The translations under genes were made by a program, and so were the position numbers. 64,000 nt of DNA, from NCBI GenBank assembly GCA_963971305.1, contig OZ020317.1, positions 14,712,001 through 14,776,000 on the forward strand, in the 5' to 3' direction. Below, in pieces: positions 9,897-21,700 of this stretch. Source of the stretch: Arcuatula senhousia. Lineage: Eukaryota; Mollusca; Bivalvia; Mytilida; Mytilidae. The notes under the pieces were generated by a model that saw only the letters and a program-made list of their open reading frames with translations, was not told the origin of the DNA and made no database searches. Each line of letters opens with the position of its first letter. The first letter of the stretch is position 1.

Positions 9897-11957
9897 CACA
9901 CTATGCCATGTTGGTACTCTATGAAATGTTATTTCCCGTGCCGGGTACTGTTATTTCCCCAATTGTGCATCACGTGGTTTTCTTATATTGATTACCGACA
10001 CCTAAATTTAAAGATTCTGAAGCAAAACGTTACTGCTAAGCTGTAAAATGGAAAGTATATTACTTCTATGAACATTTCAAATCAAACATTTAAAAAATTG
10101 AAAAATAAATATGTCTGTGTAAGCTTTAATTTAATATTTCTTGCTGGAAAATTAGCACATAAACAGAAATATTTGATTGATTGTCTCTTAAAAACAAATA
10201 AAACAATGACCATGCATTAAATCATGAATTAAACCCTTCATAAAAATCATTTTTCTTCCTTTCTCATGCGTTTTGATATCGACATCAATATTATTTGTTG
10301 TGATTTTCAACGATTAGTTGCAGTGGGTAATTTTAAAATTGTACTGTTATTTCGCGTGGTAAATATGCGTGAGGTACTGTTATTTCCTGTGGTTTGGTAC
10401 TGATATTTCATGTGATTACTTAAAACTTTGTTCAAATTTTTGCAAGAATTGATGGTTAATAATTGAACAAGCCTTCTGAGATTATTGCAAAACAATACAT
10501 AGTCCCCCTACCGGTGTCATATTTCAGTCTCTGGTGAAAATTAGTGTAACGAAACAAAACTTAAACTTGATCAGTTTATTATTTACAAAAGCGTTAATAA
10601 AAAAAGTGCAGATAATAAATTTCAGTAATTTTTTTAAGTTCAAAGGACCCGTAAAAATGCACAGACCGGATCAAAACGCGAACTTGATCTGTAACTCGTT
10701 ATGGTAGACTCACATATCAAAAATCAGTTCATTATCTGTTAGGGTTTAGTACAAAAAGTGAGGAAAACTGAGGCGTGACGGTATTTTGTGAGCTAGGTGG
10801 AAGACTAATTCATATGTACATGACCATTATTTTACGACTCGAAGCCAAAACAAAAAGTTGACCTTTAAAAAGTAAACCAGGGGTTCTCTAGGTCTAGATT
10901 GGTCTATGTAGGCCTGGTCCGCCTGAGTCTAGACCAAACCATATTTAGAGCGGACCTTGAGTAGACCAGTCTCAAAGCAGACCAGATTAGAAAAAGTAAC
11001 AAATTAAGAATGAAGTTTTGAGCAGGCTGTGACCCGCCAATCACAAAAAAATACTACCCCCCAAAAAAGAAGATAAAAATAAAAGCCTCAAACAACAAAC
11101 AAAAACAAAAAATAACTAAAATATTCAAATAGAAAGTTAAGGTACATATCCACGTTTTAGCATTGAAGTATTATTGAACCCAATGAAGATTTATTAAGAG
11201 GTTAATAACAAATAAAGACCCAGCGACTAAGATATTTATCATGCAGACTTAATTATAGAAATGATAAAGGAGATGCGCATCTACATAAGGTCACACAGAT
11301 TGTTTGAATGTTTCTATATACCAATTGAGTGGTTGATATGAAAGTGTTACTCAAAGGTGTAACGGACGTACATTTCTATCACTATATAATCCCCATAATA
11401 AAGCAAGGGCATAAAATACAGTTTCCCTTTTACAGGAAATAACAGTACCATAGTAAATTTTCTAACCAGAAATAACAGTACCATACCACATTTACCACGG
11501 GAAATAACAGTACAATTTTAAAATTACCCACTGCAACTAATCGTTGAAAATCACAACAAATAATATTGATGTCGATATCAAAACGCATGAGAAAGGAAGA
11601 AAAATGATTTTTATGAAGGGTTTAATTCATGATTTAATGCATGGTCATTGTTTTATTTGTTTTTAAGAGACAATCAATCAAATATTTCAGTTTATATGCT
11701 AATTTTCCAGCAAGAAATATTAAATAAAAGTTTTCACAGACATATTTACTTTTCAATTATTTAAAGGTTTGATTTGAAATGTTCATAGAAGTAATATACT
11801 TTCCATTTTACAGCTTAGCAATACCGTTTTGCTTCAGAATCTTTAAACTTAGGTGTCGGTAATCAACATAAGAAAACCACGTGATGCACAATTGGGGAAA
11901 TAACAGTACCCGGCACGGGAAATAACATTTCATAGAGTACCAACATGGCATAGTGTG
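9897..11957. mobile_element. 2.06-kb long-TIR element, CAC...GTG ends, 5-bp target duplication
   Basis: The element begins CACACTATGCCATGTTGG and ends with its complement. The arms stay alignable for about 515 bp (9897-10410 and 11420-11957) with scattered mismatches. AAGGA is duplicated precisely outside both ends (9892-9896 and 11958-11962). Each arm carries about five copies of a GGTACTGTTATTTCC-type motif in terminal and inner clusters. The centre, 10411-11419, is AT-rich with no transposase. CAC ends with a 5-bp duplication are the signature of the Transib/RAG group; assignment on ends alone is inference. Confidence 0.85.
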
Positions 11958-11962
11958 AAGGA

Positions 11963-12900
11963 GTTAACTTAAATTCGCATAAGTGACCTCAAACTAGAAA
12001 TAGAAATAGTTTAATGGAAAAGATAATTAAACGAAACCACATGGTACAAATTGCTTTTATTTTTTTTTTTACCTTACTATTGCTTTCCTTTTCAGATGGC
12101 TGATATCCGCAGGATATGCACTGAAGAAATTAATAAATCATACATAATTGTGAATGTGTCGTCTTTTAAAATTGGGGCCTGTTGATCTCTGTTCGGTTGA
12201 TTTTGTGTTTCCTCGTGCTGTTCTTGTTCATGTTTACCGGATTTGTCGTTGTCTCTTCCGACTTTTAACACCCGATTGCACCATTGGCGCCTCTTTGCTA
12301 CCTTAGTTTCGAAACCATTTTAGGACTATGAGACAACTAAGCAGCCACCTAAACCACATTAAATTCATTAGTAATTGTAAGTGTCTCAAATTAGACTCGT
12401 TCTCTTTCCCATCCTGTATACATAGATATAGGGACCTTGAACTGGAGGGTACCGAAAATAGCAAGGTCCGAGAACCAGACTAGTCTGAAATTACCAATTT
12501 CTTAAGGATCGTCTTAAGTTAAGGAAGGATCGTCATAAATTTAGGAAGACAAATAAGATGGCTTAATTAGGAATTTCCTATCTTTTGATAAATCCATATT
12601 TTGTATAAAATACGGTAAAGATAAATCTTTTTGGTATGTCATATATGTTATCCCCAAGAAATGTTTCATTTTTATGTTGTTGTCTCATAGATATAAATGC
12701 AGACATAGAATTAAAAAAAGATGTTGTGGGAATGTTCTCGGTTACAAGCTCAAGTGCCCCATGGGTTGTTTATTTAGACCTACATCTCAAAAATCTCCAC
12801 AAGTCTCCATTTGGCTAGTAATCAAGGTGACCCAAGTTTTTTTTTGTCCCTTGAAAGGTCAAAATTCGTATTTTTGGCCGGATATCACAGAGTGTAAAAT
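11963..12900. other. Intergenic, no supported gene
   Basis: AT-rich sequence with a long T-run near 12060. Two overlapping frames at 12636-12919 have no recognisable domain and end in a repeat-like CTCCACAAGTCTCCATTTGG segment. I see no promoter or exon structure that I can support. Confidence 0.35.
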
Positions 12901-12904
12901 CCGG

Positions 12905-13125
12905 GTTATAAAATGGTGAATGTCGGGCGGCGGGTGGTGAAGAAATTTTTGTAATAGTTTTCTCAGCAACTACTAGTCACAGCCACTTGATATTTTGTAT
13001 GTATACAGCATCAGGGTGAGATCCCATAACGTGGGCTTCGGTTTCAGGTCTGTTGCTCACCTACTTCCTGTTTAACGAAATCCGGCCGTTTTTGACTTTG
13101 ATCGATTTTTCGCTTATACTAGTAG
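12905..13125 (+). repeat. Interspersed repeat with CACCTACTTCCTGTTTAACG
   Basis: Contains AAATGGTGAATGTCGGGCGG, AGCAACTACTAGTCAC and CACCTACTTCCTGTTTAACG. A second copy with the same order of motifs lies at 29055-29255, and the CTACTTCCTGTTTAACGAG core is tandemly repeated at 35400-36900. Non-coding interspersed repeat. Confidence 0.7.
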
Positions 13126-14040
13126 AACAAAAAGGTTTGTTATTAAAGAAGCGTGGTTTCTTGCTTAAATGCCTACCTAGTACATGATACAAAAGCCATT
13201 TAACTGTAGTGGTCAGATGACTCCTTTAATGGATAATGAAGACCAATGAAGCATAAAAGGAAAACAATTGTGTTTTTCCCTATAGAATTTAAACTATTGC
13301 AGATAGATGAAAGCTGTTGGTTGCTTACTTTAAGCTTATTTTCCCCGGATTGGGAAACAAGCTTCATATGCTTATGTGAACCATAATACTGTGTGATTCT
13401 GGCTCCTAGGAGCCTCTAGATTTTACAAATCTTCAAATAAACCACTAATGAAATTGCCCTCAAACTTTGCACACTTTTCCTTTAGCAATACAATAGTATC
13501 CATCAAGGCTGCACATACAGTGGTTATTGACCAAATATGACCGTTTAGTTTTTAGCGCAAAAAGAATAAGAGATAGATTTTACCTACTTCAGCATCATAA
13601 CTCTACAAGCTCTCTATCGAGCGGAAGCTTGATGCATGGTCCCTTTAGGAATTATTGTCCTATACGGGTATAAAGCGTTTTTGTTTATGTTTTTTCCAAT
13701 CAACCATTCGCTTACTGAAATCTTCAGATAACCAATTTCTACCATATTGTCATTGACTGTAGGTAAGCCATCGGATGACCACACAAGTAAGAGTTCCGAG
13801 CAATTGTCAATAAGTAGTGTTTTTGTCTTTTAAGTTGAAAAACGTAAAAGATAGGAGAAAATAAAGGTAATAACAAAATTACCGAACTTGGAGAATCAAT
13901 CTCAAATGTCCATAAGATTAGACAAAACAAGGAAGACATACCGGAAAAATTGAAGACCGCAATGGTCCTGACTTGGTACAGGCATTTCCAAAGAAATGGT
14001 GGGTTAAACCAGGTTTTAAAGGGAAAGTTCACAAAAAAAT
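13126..14040 (-). repeat. Repeat fragments, incl. degenerate CTCACCTGG-family piece
   Basis: About 13130-13440 carries, reversed, motifs of the family at 56798-58187: TTGCAGATAGA, GTTGGTTGCTTACTTTAAGC and, at 13398-13420, TGGCTCCTAGGAGCCTC. About 13855-14000 is the GGTCCTGACTTGGTACAGG repeat also present at 8425. No coding content is recognised; the 104-codon minus frame here is a shadow of the repeat. Confidence 0.5.
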
Positions 14041-14904
14041 GAAAATTTGTCATATGATTTCTAATGCATTATCTAATTATGCTACATCATTTAAACTTTT
14101 ATATTCAATTTAATAAGCTGACAAAAATGGAATTATATTTTTTATCTTTTGGTTTCTGTCATTCTAAAATACACAAAACATCTGAATACCACAAAGTCTC
14201 CTTTTGACAGTGACCCACCAATTACCTAATTATGAAAATGCCAATATATAATAATTTTATGTGTACCTATATGTTATGGCATTTTAAATAAGTGATCGAA
14301 AATCCTTATTAAAATTAACAAAATTGAATTATTCTTTAATTGGTAATAATGATTTTTTGGTATAAAAATCTATTTAAATAAGTCATTTTTAATTATCTAA
14401 GTTATGTTGTGTTGTGATAATCTTGCATATAAATCACATTATTGTTTTAAATGCTAGAATGAAAATAAAATGATCTATTACATAAAACTTTGTTTCTGAA
14501 TGTTTGTATATTAGGTCTTGACACCTGTAGGTATTGATAATTATAATTTCCTGTTTATTTCACCCCAAGTCAGCTGTGACTAATTACATTTATATTTACC
14601 CAACCATTACACAGGTACCTGCTGACAATAAATTCACATTAATTATAACACTTTTAGCAAACCCAGTGGGGGATTAGAAAAAGAATGACCTGTAATTTAC
14701 ATAATTATATCACAATTATTTTCAATGAAATATGATGGCTTACATTTAAATACACAACTTCTTTCTAAATAGTAAATAAAAATAATATTTTTTGAATTAA
14801 TTATAGAATTTTAATTTTAATTAATTGATTATACAGTTCAATTTAAAAGAAAAAAAGATAATAGATTAATAAAAAGTTTTTAAAAAGATTTTTATATAGA
14901 AAGT
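14041..14904. other. AT-rich spacer
   Basis: Very AT-rich sequence between the preceding repeat fragments and the large inverted-repeat element. I find no gene, inverted repeat or tandem array here. Confidence 0.5.
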
Positions 14905-15879
14905 AATTTCACAGTGTAGGAACGGAAGTGTACAGTTTTAGGGCCTATAAAGAAATGGTGAAATGAACCATTCTAGATTGTACAGTTTAGTTTGTTTTTG
15001 CACAAACTTTTTCAAATGACACAAAAACGAAGAAGATGTACGATTGCCGTTCGCTTCAAATTTTAAGTAGACATAACATAGAATATAATATAACTCAATT
15101 ACCTGTAATTGTTTGTGATGTCGAATAGAAATTTCAATCTGCACACTTGATTTTTAAAAAGTTCACTCCAAATTGATGTAAATAATCGGTTCGTGAACAT
15201 AAATCGCATTCAACTCGTGATCATTGTGTATATGTATCCTCTCAAAAATCATTTCTGCACATTCTTAACATGCACAAACGGGTTAATACATACAGGATTT
15301 TATTTAATTTGAACTTTATTCACCCAAGCCGTGTTTTAAAATCTGAGCGAAATCTATCGCAGTCATTGTACAAAATCTATGGAGGACACTTCACAAAATC
15401 TATGGAGGACAGTTTTCATATAAACATATTTTCACAACATCAGCGGCATCAGATGTAATTTTCATATGGCATAAATAATGCCAGAACATAAATAATTCAT
15501 ATAATTATTATAAGAAAATAATGAGTAGGCATATGAAACAAAGATAAAATATTTTATAAATCCAGTGATGGGAATATTTTTTTTTGTTCAAACACATATC
15601 GTATACGCATATGCACATGTATTCCAACATATAAAAATGTTTCTTGTCAAGTGCTGTATCAAATGGAGATTTTTGAGCACGTTTCTTCCTGACTTACAAA
15701 ACGTTGGATGGATTAAGTACTAGTATACATGAAATAGTTATTGAGAACCCTTTAATTTCTATTTGAACATCATAAAGTTTCTTATTCTACAGTAACATGG
15801 ACCTTACGATTGCTTTATATTAACTATCGCTGTTAAATTTCATAAGTACTTCCTAGCTCACGTACTGCACGTATAGCTG

Positions 15880-16738
15880 ATGAAGCTTTGTGCATATATG
15901 CCTCAGTTGGAGACCAACATATCTACATTTTCATCTTTTGACACAGAGTATATATCTTTAAATGACAGAAAGTTTATCAAATATATGAATACTTTATTAT
16001 CTCATGAACTGGTTAAAGGCATCCAGTTGATAAAACTTGCAAATACCCAAGTGGTACTTTAGCACTATTGACCTTGAATCTCAAGTCCAATCACTTCGGT
16101 AATTTCAATACAAAAACAGAAATCATAAACTTTTTTATGATAAAAGCTAAATCTTATTATTCTGATGGTGCCTGCAAGTGGGATTTACTTTTGATAATCT
16201 GTTTATACCTTTTTATACGGAAAAGACACTGCTGCAAAAAAGGGCTAAATTTCCACCAAAGGAGACTTTTGTAGAGCTTAACGGACAAACTGTAGATTCA
16301 GACACCTTTCTCTTTATTCTGTTTTTAAAAGGCTTAGCTCTGATGTATTTTTAAGCTTTTTTTTCTGCAACCAAATTAAAAATATGCTTTATGTGTACAA
16401 TTTTTATTCAACCTCGTCGAAAAGTTTGATCAGTAAAATCTTTTGGAGAGAGGTGGCCTAACTTACTATTTCGTTTGATTATTTAAAAATTGTCTAGTTT
16501 ACGAAGAACAATGCCGAACATTTTAGCATGCAAACTGAGTTCTTGGTGGAGTTTTACACGTGACCCAAACCAAAATTATCGCTTCGAAACTGCGTGAAAT
16601 GTTGGATTGTAACAAAAAGACACTGATGTACCAGGTGCGATTCGCAAAAATGCCTTTTTGCTATTGATGCAAATCTGATACATGTCTGGTTGCTATCAAC
16701 AGGCAAAGTTGACAGCAAACAACTTAATGTACACATGT
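15880..16738 (+). pseudogene. Possible decayed coding remnant inside the CACAGTG element
   Basis: Short plus-strand frames occur at 15880-16062 and 16068-16274 without recognisable domains. At 16564-16738 a frame with one internal TGA reads RNCVKCW, then KRH, stop, CTRCDSQKC and LSTGKVDSKQLNVHM. The C-x2-C...H-x-C-x2-C-x4-C spacing is like a zinc-binding tail of some transposases (the piggyBac type is one possibility). There is no catalytic core in view. Tentative. Confidence 0.2.
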
Positions 16739-16764
16739 AAATATCAAAATCTATTGTGATGTGC

Positions 16765-16934
16765 TAGCCATAGGCGTTTGGGTCCAGGATTTTATTTTAT
16801 TATAAATAACGTGTATATAAAAATTTTCATCTCGTGTCTATACTATTTCCACGTGGAAATAGTATAGAGACGAGGATGAAAATTTTATATACACGTTATC
16901 TATAATTAAATAAAATCCTGGACCCAAACGCCTG
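16765..16934. mobile_element. About 170-bp foldback element inside the CACAGTG element
   Basis: A near-perfect palindrome has arms starting TAGGCGTTTGGGTCCAGG and centred on CCACGTGG near 16853. The flanks carry imperfect direct repeats, GTGATGTGCTAGC at the left and GTGATGCTAGC at the right, suggesting a target duplication of about nine to eleven bases. Non-coding foldback MITE. Confidence 0.65.
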
Positions 16935-17044
16935 TGATGCTAGCTGAAGCCTTTTCTCGTATCACATCTGATTCACCATATATCTAGTTTTGATATTTTG
17001 ACCAAAAAATAATTTTATCTCAATTGGACAATGTCATGTAAGTT

Positions 17045-18060
17045 TATGCAATCACTATATATATGCGTCTGTCGTCGTCGTCCGTTAACAATTTTTAAAA
17101 TCTTCTCCTCTGAAACCACTTAACCAATTTAACTGAAACTTTACAGGATTGATATTTGACACGTTGGCAACAAACGAAGTTCATTTTGAATTGATTCGAT
17201 AAAAAACATGACCACTGTTACTAAAAATAGAACATAGGGTAGACTTATTTAAAATGACTTATAACTCAGCAGCTATAACAGATACAAAATATCAAAAGAT
17301 TCTTAGGGTCTTTGGAATCAAAAGTTCTACAAAATCCTCCATTGGGCGAAGTCGTCAGATTAGGTCTCAATAACCCCTTCCGGGTCAATTGGTCCCTCCC
17401 TCAAATAGTCCATTAAAAATAAAAAGTGCAGTGTTATTGTTTGTTATTGTCAAAGTTTTATTGGATTAATAATGGAATCATGTGTACAATCAAATCAAAC
17501 CTAAAGATTCACTCATTTTAAATATCCTTGATTCATTTTTGACAAGTGTATGAATTTTGTTTACATGGCTGTTTGAAAAGGCTCCATGTGGAAGACCGGA
17601 AAGCATGGTAAAAAGGGTATTTTGAGCATTTTGTAAACAATCCAACTTTACGAAAAAAGTAATCCTTGATGGTGAAGGTTTTATGCCAGCATTAGACAGC
17701 AAACTTTATTAGCTTCGCAATAATATATATCATGTGTACCATCTTACCCGTATTTGTTCAAGCAAAAATTTAGAAAATGCAGATTTTAAGCTGAAAATGA
17801 ATGTGAACGTCTAAAGGGTTATTGGAGACCTTACCCTTTATAGCGGTTATTGCCCTTTAAAGGCCATATAATAGCGATTTTCCATGTGTTTTTTTTTTTG
17901 CCCAATAGAATGCAAACTATTTCAGATAGAGAAAATCAGTTGCTTGCTAAAACCTTCAGCTCATTAAACTCTACAAAAATCTCCATTTGTTCTACAAAAG
18001 TCTTTATCAGATTAAAATTGTCCCCTGATCCTAAAACCATAATGGTCTTCTATGAGGGGT
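17045..18060 (-). repeat. Degenerate reverse copy of the CTCACCTGG family
   Basis: Starts with GTCTGTCGTCGTCGTCCGTT, then AAATCTTCTCCTCTGAAACC and AACATGACCACTG, the reverse of the right end of the 56798-58187 element. At 17840-17990 are reversed internal units (TGCAAACTATTTCAGATAG, AGTTGCTTGCTAAA). The intervening sequence, including the minus frame at 17490-17702, is not shared with that copy and is not recognised. Confidence 0.6.
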
Positions 18061-18249
18061 CGTCTGAAAATTGCCTCATGCACTTTATCGAGTGCTGACA
18101 AAGTGACGGGTGTGCTTCAGATCGAGCAGGAACTGTTGATCTACGTTCATTCTCGTTATACCCATGCTAGCGAAAGCGCGGGGATAATGTTTTTCGTATG
18201 TCGGCGTACGTATGGCGTTAATGTCCAGGACAATCTCTGAAACCACTGG

Positions 18250-18800
18250 GAGTAGAAAGATGAAACTTGGGTCATTGATTGTATTGTGGGTAGGGATTGT
18301 GCCGAAGGTTTCGGAATTTTAATAATGCCTCCCCCGGCCTAGGGGCTGTGTTGTATAGGTAGCCTAAGGGCACATTATTCCTTCGTTACCCAACTCCTCC
18401 CCTGAAACTTGGCTCAGTAGTTACACTATGGGTGTAGATTTTGCTGAAGGTTTCTGAATTTTGATAATGCCCCTTAGGGCTGGGCTGCACAGGTAGCTGA
18501 GGGTAATTTATTCCTTCGTCACGCAACTCCTCCCAGGATATTTGGAATACAGAATTGAAACTTGACTGAGTTATTGCACTAAGGATGTAGATTCTGCCAA
18601 AGGTTTCTTAGTTTTTATAATGCCCCTAGGGGCTGGGCTGCATAGGTATCCTAAGGGCTAATTATTCCTTTGTAACAAAACCTGTAGAACTGAATCTTGG
18701 CTCAGTAGTTGCAGTGTGTATGTAGATGCCCCAAGCGGCTGGGATACATATGTAGCCATAGGGCATATTGTTCCAGGTTATTTTGAAAATGGAACTGAAA
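18250..18800. repeat. Tandem array, units of about 130-155 bp
   Basis: Four diverged units, each with CTTGGCTCAGTAGTTGCA-like, GTAGATTTTGC-like, ATAATGCCCCTAGGGGCTGG-like and TAGCCTAAGGGC-like segments. A further piece lies at 19240-19320. Non-coding; likely another interspersed element with internal repeats. Confidence 0.65.
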
Positions 18801-18833
18801 CTTTAATTTTTTGTGTCAGCCAAATTAACCTAT

Positions 18834-18905
18834 GAATTAGTTTAGAAATGTACCTACAAATTAGTTTAGAAATGTACCTACAAATTAGTTTAGAAATGTA
18901 CCTAC
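18834..18905. repeat. 24-bp unit repeated three times
   Basis: Three consecutive 24-bp copies of AAATTAGTTTAGAAATGTAC plus CTAC; the first copy differs at its first base. A simple minisatellite inside the CACAGTG element. Confidence 0.85.
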
Positions 18906-20512
18906 CCTAGCTATAGCTTAAACCATATATTAATAATCTTATATTTTATATAAAAAAATCAATTTGCAGGTTATTATTACTTGCCACAAAACCAGTAATA
19001 AGTCTAACAACAATACATTACAATTGTAGTTCCTGTTCATTTCTTTCAGTTATTTGCCCCATATACTAGCGTGTGGATATGTAACGTGGCTGCTTCGACT
19101 AGTTTAACTCAGAGTTCACGTTATGCGATTTGGTTGTAATATGATTTTTTTTTTTTTAGTTGTGTGGTTTGTATTTACGATGATTTTATTTTAAATTTAA
19201 GTCTCCTCGGACTAGCGATATATGATTGTCGCATAGTTGCCGCACAGGTAGCCTGAGGACAAATTGATCCTTCGTCACGCAACTCCTTCCAGGTTTTTGG
19301 AATACAGAACTGAAACTTGGCTTCTTTAATTAGATATACTGCTAGTTAAACAACATGTCCTTTAATGTGAAACTACTATCTATGATTTAGGATAAACATG
19401 CGCGCCGTCATTGACCTGTTCTGGACCGATCCTTGTTAGAATCAAGACCTTTGCAGGAAAACGTACCGTACATTTCTAGTTACAAGGGAACGTTGTATAA
19501 CATACCCTGTTCTGAGCACGCCAAAATTGTTTTAATTCATATATTTTTACTATATACTAGTATGTAGCCACTATGAAGCAAATCGTGAAAAAAAACGTTT
19601 TGATTTGAAAAAGATCAGCAACTGCTACTTCTAAATGACAGGTTATTCGCTATGGAAGAAGGTGATTTGGCGCTATAAGACCGGGTTTTGGAAATTATAT
19701 AGGACCATACCTTCAATTTCTCTGGCGTGTGATTCGTTATGTCTCTCCGTCTTGTATTATTAAGATTGATCAACCCAGCTCAGCAGTTATGTTGTTACCT
19801 TATTTATTCATTTATTTTGACATATTAATTATCCTGTAGATGTCAACTGAGCTGAATTTATAAAACTGGTCTACACCTATAAGCTTGGGGAAAAACGATT
19901 CTTTTTTGGGGAATATTAATTATTTATGTTCTGGTATCTTTAATGCTAAATAAGAACTATACATTTGACGCCGCTGATGTTGTGAAAATATGTTTTTATG
20001 AAAACTGTCCTCCATAGATTGTGTGAAGTGTCCTCCATAGATTTTGTACAATGACTGCGATAGAATTCGCTCAGATTTTAAAACACGGCTTGGGTGAATA
20101 AAGTTCAAATTAAATAAAATCCTGTATGTATTAACCCGTTTGTGCATGTTAAGAATGTGCAGAAATGATTTTTGAGAGGATACATATACACAATGATCAC
20201 GAGTTGAATGCGATTTATGTTCACGAACCGATTATTTACATCAATTTGGAGTGAACTTTTTAAAAATCAAGTGTGCAGATTGAAATTTCTATTCGACATC
20301 ACAAACAATTACAGGTAATTGAGTTGTATTATATACTATGTTATGTCTACTTAAAATTTGAAGCGAACGGCAATCGTACATCTTCTTCGTTTTTGTGTCA
20401 TTTAAAAAAGTTTGTGCAAAAACAAATTAAACTGTACAATCTAGAATGGTTCATTTCACCATTTCTTTATAGGCCCTAAAACTGTACACTTCCGTTCCTA
20501 CACTGTGAATTT

Positions 20513-21504
20513 GAAAATATTAAACGATCTTGTTGACTTTTGATTATTTTAATTATTTTGTTGGTTATTGGACGTACCACATGATCACTTAAACGTTTGA
20601 ACTAATATGATTTTTTGCTACTCAGTAGAAATTCTGATTAACTGAAGTAGTCCCCTAATGTAGAGTAGGGGACTATTTCAAATAAATAATCTCCAATATC
20701 TTTGTTATAAGTTAAGATATGAGAGAAAAAAATTTGCACACTGTTATAAAACATTGTTCTGAACAATTTAAGACCATATGTCAAAAATCGTGAACTTACC
20801 CTTTAAGGTGCGCATACCTCCCTCTTGCGGTCTTTGGGTTCGGTAGTTACATAAAACACAACAGGTTTTTGATGACATATCAGGGATGCTAGAGTGATCA
20901 TCTCAGTTACCTTTTGCTTTATTTAATGTTAATTGACTCACAAAACACATCCATTTGGTCGAATTTATCAGACGCCCCATTCTAGTTCTGGTATTTTCAT
21001 GCATTTTTTATTTTACCGGCTATCGCTAACACTTGCAAACTAAAGACAGTAAAAAATACCTGTGCATGACCTTTTTTACCAAAGAAAATGACAAAAGGTG
21101 GAAATAGTAGACAGCAGTCTAACCCTAGTCTATTACCATTTCCTCCTATTATCCTCTTCTTAATAAAAAATCATACATCGTTTTGGACTGTCGTCAATTT
21201 GCCAGCCCTAAACTGTAGCTGGTAATAACATTCATAATTCGGTGGAGATTAAAACTAAAGTACAAAAACATGGATGATGACTTTGCTTTTTTCGTCAGAA
21301 TTTTACAGAAGCTCTATAATGCAATGACAAGCAAAACATTTTGCCCTCCGGAAGACACACTTTCATTCCTGCATAGTTTTATTAAGCTAATTTTACCTAC
21401 GCCACTATGATGACTTCAAGTCTATCATAAACGCATTTACTCCGCTGGTTCGCCTACTGGTGAGTCTGTACGTCCGTCTGATAAGCAAAAAAAAAGTGAA
21501 TTCT
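20513..21504. other. Intergenic, no supported gene
   Basis: AT-rich sequence with no long frame, tandem array or inverted repeat that I can support. Confidence 0.4.
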
Positions 21505-21513
21505 GTACCACCG

Positions 21514-21700
21514 CATCTTAGCTAGCCAAGGGTTACGATCCGCTATCTCTCATCTTCACCCTTGGCAGATCTAGAAGGTTTTTGTAATCTCAACATTTTA
21601 ATTATCTCCCTTGAAGCAATATCAATTCCAAGTTAAAAAAATTATTTCTTCCAGATGAAGATGAGAGGTAGCGGATCGTTACCCTTGGCTAGCGAAGATG
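21514..21700. mobile_element. 187-bp foldback MITE with 9-bp target duplication
   Basis: Arms of about 45 bp form an inverted repeat, starting CATCTTAGCTAGCCAAGGG and ending CCCTTGGCTAGCGAAGATG. GTACCACCG stands directly outside both ends (21505-21513 and 21701-21709). A 9-bp duplication with a foldback structure suits a Mutator-like non-autonomous element. It has no coding capacity. Confidence 0.8.

Larger units (their letters stand above)
14910..20507. mobile_element. 5.6-kb element with about 590-bp TIRs starting CACAGTG, 5-bp target duplication
   Basis: The left end reads CACAGTGTAGGAACGGAAG and the right end is its complement. The arms align over about 590 bp (14910-15497 and about 19917-20507) with roughly a dozen differences. 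AATTT is duplicated exactly outside both ends (14905-14909 and 20508-20512). The first seven bases equal the consensus heptamer of V(D)J recombination signals; CAC ends with a 5-bp duplication are typical of Transib and RAG-like transposons. No RAG1-like or RAG2-like frame is readable inside, where other repeats have inserted, so this is a non-autonomous or gutted copy. Identical small frames in both arms (68 codons at 14938-15144 and 20273-20479) are consequences of the duplication. Confidence 0.85.

Noticed and set aside
14938..15144. 68-codon frame repeated at 20273-20479
   Set aside because: Both lie in the inverted arms of one transposable element; the duplication explains the match and there is no domain.
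19920..20147. 75-codon frame matching 15270-15458
   Set aside because: Another arm-to-arm match of the CACAGTG element, with no known domain.
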